Origin: Monoraphidium neglectum
Lineage: Eukaryota; Chlorophyta; Chlorophyceae; Sphaeropleales; Selenastraceae
DNA: 24,080 bases
Assembly: GCF_000611645.1 (NCBI RefSeq)
Contig: NW_014013136.1
Span: 1-24,080 of the forward strand
Direction of reading: 5' to 3'
The notes beneath the pieces were generated by a model. That model searched no databases. It was not told the DNA's origin and saw only the letters and a program-made list of their open reading frames with translations. Shown here piece after piece: positions 20,189 through 24,080 of the stretch (its first letter is position 1; every line of letters begins with the position of its first letter). Made by a program: the position numbers and the translations under genes.

Positions 20189-21456
20189 CACAGCGCGGCG
20201 CGCCAGAGTGGGCGGCCGCGTCTGTCAAGGGCCCTGAACAAGCGCGTCCTGGCTATGCCTTTTCAGCTGCAGCTATGGCAGCCCGTCGGCACAGCGGGGC
20301 ATCAGCCCCGGGGACCACGCGGCACTCGAAACAACGGTCACTGGTGTCGCGGACGCGTTAGTTGCCGCCGATGGAAACGCAGTGTCGAGTGAGCGTGATG
20401 CGTTTATGAAACCAAAGCTCATCTACGTGACTCTGAATGAATGCACCCGGAGGCCTGTCAGCGACAAGGCCGCTCCCAACGGCCAGAGGCTGCCCGCTGC
20501 AGGGCCTCAAGCCGCACGCTGACGGTTCAATTATTCACGTAAGACAGATTCAGGACTTATGAAGTCCTTCTCAACGCCTGTCACAGCCTCGAAGCAACGG
20601 ATGGCTGCGGGTGACAAACCGGTGTGGGTGACGGCCACGTAGAGTGTGGCGGGCGATCTCATTCATATGCGGTGCTTCACAGTCACCTGGGAACAGTGGC
20701 ATGCTTGAAGACGAGCGGCCGCCTTCTGCATCCACATGCTTTGCTAGTGAGGCTGAGCATGCAGCAAGACCTGTGCCGCTGTATTGCATGAGCTGTGGTG
20801 CTGCATGCCCAGGTGTGACCCTGCACTGCTGTCAAAGCTCAGCCAATGTTTCATATTCAGCAGTGGTACCTGTCACAAGGGAGTGTACCAGACAGGAGTG
20901 GCCTGGGTGTGCCGAGTGACAACGCGCCAACCAGCAGCAAGCACGCACAAGATGGACGGCTGCAACACACGTCTCCGCTATCCTTTGCCTGCGTTCATGT
21001 GACGCTCTTTAAGCATATTCACTACAAGTGCACGACATCATTTTGCACTGCACCTTTCGGCAAACCGTGCCGCGTGTCATCATACCCATGTGCGTGTGCT
21101 GTTGAGGAAGACATGGGCTCACATGGATTTTCCAACTAACTAGGCACGAACGGGTGGCCCAGAGGGCCTTGGTGTCCGTGAGGGCCCTTTGCCAGTCAGG
21201 GCAGGGCAAGGCCAGCATACCACGCCCCAAGAAGGGATCGGGAAGCATGCCTGACACCAGCCAGTCCAAGGTAGGGGTGACCGTGCAGTGGCCTTTTTGC
21301 CATGTGCGATCTACAGGACTCAGCTGCAGGTGCACCCGCTCGGGAGCTTGCTGCGTCAATGGGGAGTCGCGCATGTATATATACTGGCGGCGCGGTTGTC
21401 GACCTTGCCACATCGCAGACCTGGCATCGCCGCGGCGTGGGCCCCCGTCAACGCGC
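20189..21456. other. Divergent intergenic region between bZIP and CHASE genes
   Basis: No convincing exon on either strand. It should contain the bZIP promoter on the left and the CHASE-gene promoter on the right, including the TATATATA element at 21376-21383. An earlier exon of the CHASE gene somewhere here cannot be excluded. Confidence 0.4.
21376..21383 (+). promoter_or_regulatory. Possible TATA box of the CHASE gene
   Basis: TATATATA about 75-80 bases upstream of the proposed start codon at 21457, in GC-rich surroundings. Spacing fits a short 5' UTR; not otherwise tested. Confidence 0.35.
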
Positions 21457-24070
21457 ATGTGCTGCTGCTCGCCTCTCTTGCTGCCGCAGCCGCGCACACG
21501 GGAGGAGCTGCAACAGGAGCTGGCGGACATGCTTGCCGCGCGGCCGTCACAGGCAAATGGCAGCATCAGCAGCGGCGGCGACCGCACGACGCCGCGCCCC
21601 GGCGCCGACCTGGCCAAGGCCGCCGACACCTCCCGCGAGAGTGCCAGCGACTTGATGCAGCTGCCGCTGGTCAAGCCGCCAGTGGCGCCACCAGGGAACT
21701 GTAGCATCAGCCAGGGCGCGCGCTCCTGGGTGGCCGACGTGGCGCGGCAGCAGGGGACCGGCGACGGCAAGGGCCGCCCCCGCCGGCTTCAGATCGATGT
21801 CAAGGTGCGGCGCGCCATTCGGGTGTCTACCCGGGGGGGGCAGCTTCACGCCCTGCCGGTACGGTACTCTGGCTGTCAGGCGAGCTGTTGGGCTGCCGGC
21901 GCCGCACGGCGCCCCAGCAGCTGTCGAGGACACGCGTGGTTGGCTGTGCATGAGGCGTGCCGGCGGTCGTCCACGCGTTGCGGCTGCATCGTCCCGCCAT
22001 GCAGGGCATCACACACGTGCTGCGGCGCCACCCCAGCACCTGGATCTCGGCCCTGGCAGTTGCGGTGGTTCTGGCGGGTGCGGGCGTGGCGGGCGTCATG
22101 GCGGCGGCGATGGCGGAGACGCGGCACCGCTACGAGGCGGCGCAGGGCTTTGCCGACAACGCGGCGGTGGGGTTTGAGGTGCAGCTGCAGCAGATGATGG
22201 CCCCTATGCTGGCGCTCGCGGCTTTCATCCATGACAACCCGAATTATGTGCGTCCCGCTGGCGGTCGATGCAGCCTTTGGGGGCCTAAGACGCGGCTGCT
22301 GGCAACAGCAGGGGGTTGCTGTGAATGTCTTCCCGATCGCCCAAAGCTGTGCCGGTGCAGCCTGCCTGCATTTGCTGACATGGCCTGTTGGGGATGCTAG
22401 CTGCAGTGCTGCACAGGCACACGTGCCCACGTGCCCGGGCCATGCGTGCCACCCCGCAGCCCCACCTGGCGGCGCGGTTCGACAAGATCGCCAAGGAGCT
22501 CCTGGCTGCGGTGAGTCATATTCCAGGGCCAGCACCTCAGAACGCACTGCTGACAATGGAAGCGCGTGCCGGTGCATGCCTTGGGCGGCCATCTATGCAT
22601 CGGGCGCACATGAAAGCGGCCTGCCTGCCCCAATCTTGCAGCTGCCCGACCCCGAGGCGGTGGCCAGCCTTCAGGCCACGCCCCAGGCCGTGGTGCGCAG
22701 CTTCTACCCCATCGCCGGGAACGAGGCCGCCATGGGCCACGACCTGCTCAGGGGTGCGCTGGGGCCGGGGTAGGGGCGCCAGTACCCTCGGGTGGGAAGG
22801 GGAAGGGGGCGCATGCCGCAGTCTGGGTGGATGGTATGCACTCGGAGGGTTCACGGTTCAAAGGCTGGGTGGCCTGCGCCGCTGCTTGAAATCGTGCCAC
22901 TGCTCCTTTTGGCTGACGCAACTCTGCAGTTGTTGCGGCCTGTCATCACATTTTTTCTCTGATGCATGCACGGCTTCGTGTCGCCCTCGCTGCCCCCCCT
23001 CCCATAGACCCGGAGCGCCGCCAGGCTGCGCTTGAAACAATCCAGCGTGGCGCGCTGACTCTGCAGGGGCCCATGATGCTGAAGCAGGGCTTCATAGGTG
23101 TGGTGCCGCGGCTGCCCATATTCATCGAGAACGTGACCGACCCAAACGAACGCTTCGGGTGAGCAGGCATGCTTCGTTGCGCAGGATGGCACGGCTGGGT
23201 CGCAGTCGCTGACTGTGACTGCGGCGTCCGTGGTGACCCTGATACCACTGCCATTGCAAGTACAGCTGAAAGCTGCTAATGTTCCCCCTTCCCTCTTGCC
23301 ATCATTCGCGCGCCCCTTGCAGCGCTCCTGATCAGTCCTACAACTGCAGCATATGCTACAACGAAGAGGCGAAGCGCTTGTTCTGGGGATTTGTGAGTGG
23401 CGGCAGGGGTGCAGGACGGGAAAACAGGCAATTTGCGCCAGAATGGGGTCCAAGTCGGCGTGTTGCCACCCCGCCTGCCGGCACCCTAGCAGCAGCACGG
23501 CTTGCGCCGACGGTACCCGCCCGTTGTGATCTCACCCGTTGCAGTGTTCCTGCATTGTGAATTTTGAATCTGTCATCAAGGGCACCGACTCGCGGCTGCG
23601 GAGCCTGGCGCAGCAGGTGAGGGGCATTCAGGCTGGGCCGGCCGCGACGCCGTCGGCCTGGGCAGGGACTGCAGGCAGTCCACGCGTGCAGGAGGTGCAT
23701 AGCCATGCGGCACACAACCCATCCCCCCTGCCAAGCCCCGCTCCCACACCGACCTGCCACGCCCCCATGTCTCCACCCGCCCTTTCAGGGGTATGAGTAT
23801 GCCATGTTTGCGCCTCAGCCCAATGGGACCATGTTCCGGTTCGCCACCAGCGCCCAGCCCCCGCCGCCGCCGCCGGCGTCAGTTGCGGCGACGATCCACG
23901 TGCCCAACAGCAACTGGACGCTGCTGGCGAGCCCCTCCCAGGGCTGGGTGCCCTCGTGGCGCGACCCCATGATCGCCACCGCCGCCATCGCCAGCGCGCT
24001 CATTGGCCTGCTGGTGGGGGCCGTGCTGGTCAGCAGGCGGCAGCAGGGCTGGCTGCTTGCAGAGATGAGG
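21457..24070 (+). CDS. CHASE-domain membrane sensor (N-terminal part, runs off window)
   Basis: Eight exons, 21457-21804, 22005-22247, 22460-22510, 22642-22753, 23008-23158, 23323-23392, 23545-23616 and 23789-24070, join without a stop for 443 codons; a GTGAGC donor follows at 24071, so more exons lie outside. Residues 1-125 are cytoplasmic (RTREELQQELADMLAARPSQ). A membrane segment near 129-151 (WISALAVAVVLAGAGVAG) precedes an extracytoplasmic CHASE domain at about 152-405: FEVQLQQMMAPMLALAAFIH, VVRSFYPIAGNEAAMGHDLL, RDPERRQAALETI, and TLQGPMML with VVPRLPIFI. A second membrane segment (MIATAAIASALIGLLVGAVL) lies near 409-431. CHASE domains sense small ligands (cytokinins in land plants) and drive a histidine kinase or nucleotide cyclase; the output domain is not in view. 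The start is chosen as the first Met after the TATA-like element. Phase agrees at every join, including G|AC and GG|C. Confidence 0.82.
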
Positions 24071-24080
24071 GTGAGCCCGC

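Noticed and set aside
22840..22880. CACGGTTCAAAGGCTGGG as a tRNA T-arm
   Set aside because: No matching acceptor, D-arm or anticodon stem was found around it; it lies in an intron of the CHASE gene.

Overview
This window is nuclear DNA from a green alga (Chlorophyta, probably a trebouxiophyte or chlorophycean). The evidence is GC-rich sequence, short genes broken by many GT-AG introns of 150-350 bases, chloroplast transit-like N-termini, TGTAA motifs 40-200 bases after stop codons (the chlorophyte poly(A) signal), long CAG/CTG tracts, and a histone stem-loop binding protein, which green algae keep and flowering plants lack. No rRNA, tRNA, CRISPR, insertion sequence or intact transposon was recognised. 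Every gene was rebuilt by eye from splice sites and reading phase; exon ends are predictions.

Layout: 1-298 (-) SET-domain remnant with frame breaks, running off the left edge; 624-2089 (+) FMN-binding split-barrel/DUF2470 protein, likely the plastid glutamyl-tRNA reductase binding protein; 2557-3501 (+) ribosomal stalk protein P2; 4019-6143 (-) histone stem-loop binding protein with a polyglutamine tail; 6144-7508 no recognisable gene; 7509-8936 (-) unknown, probably plastid-targeted protein with a Ser/Asn tract; 9425-11365 (+) NTF2/SnoaL-like protein with a hydrophobic C-terminus; 11855-17397 (-) a very long gene encoding transit-like leader, membrane segment, coiled coil, Gln-rich repeats and a complete PP2C phosphatase domain; 18578-20188 (-) bZIP transcription factor; 21457-24070 (+) N-terminal half of a CHASE-domain membrane sensor, running off the right edge.

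The genes do not form a pathway; this is ordinary mixed eukaryotic gene order with convergent pairs (P2/SLBP and NTF2-like/PP2C). The most unusual items are the PP2C fusion with its in-frame 108-bp minisatellite, the CAG-type repeats in three neighbouring minus-strand genes that are read in different frames, a probable GC-AG intron, and two small frame problems (the SET remnant and the NTF2-like gene) that are either assembly errors or real lesions.
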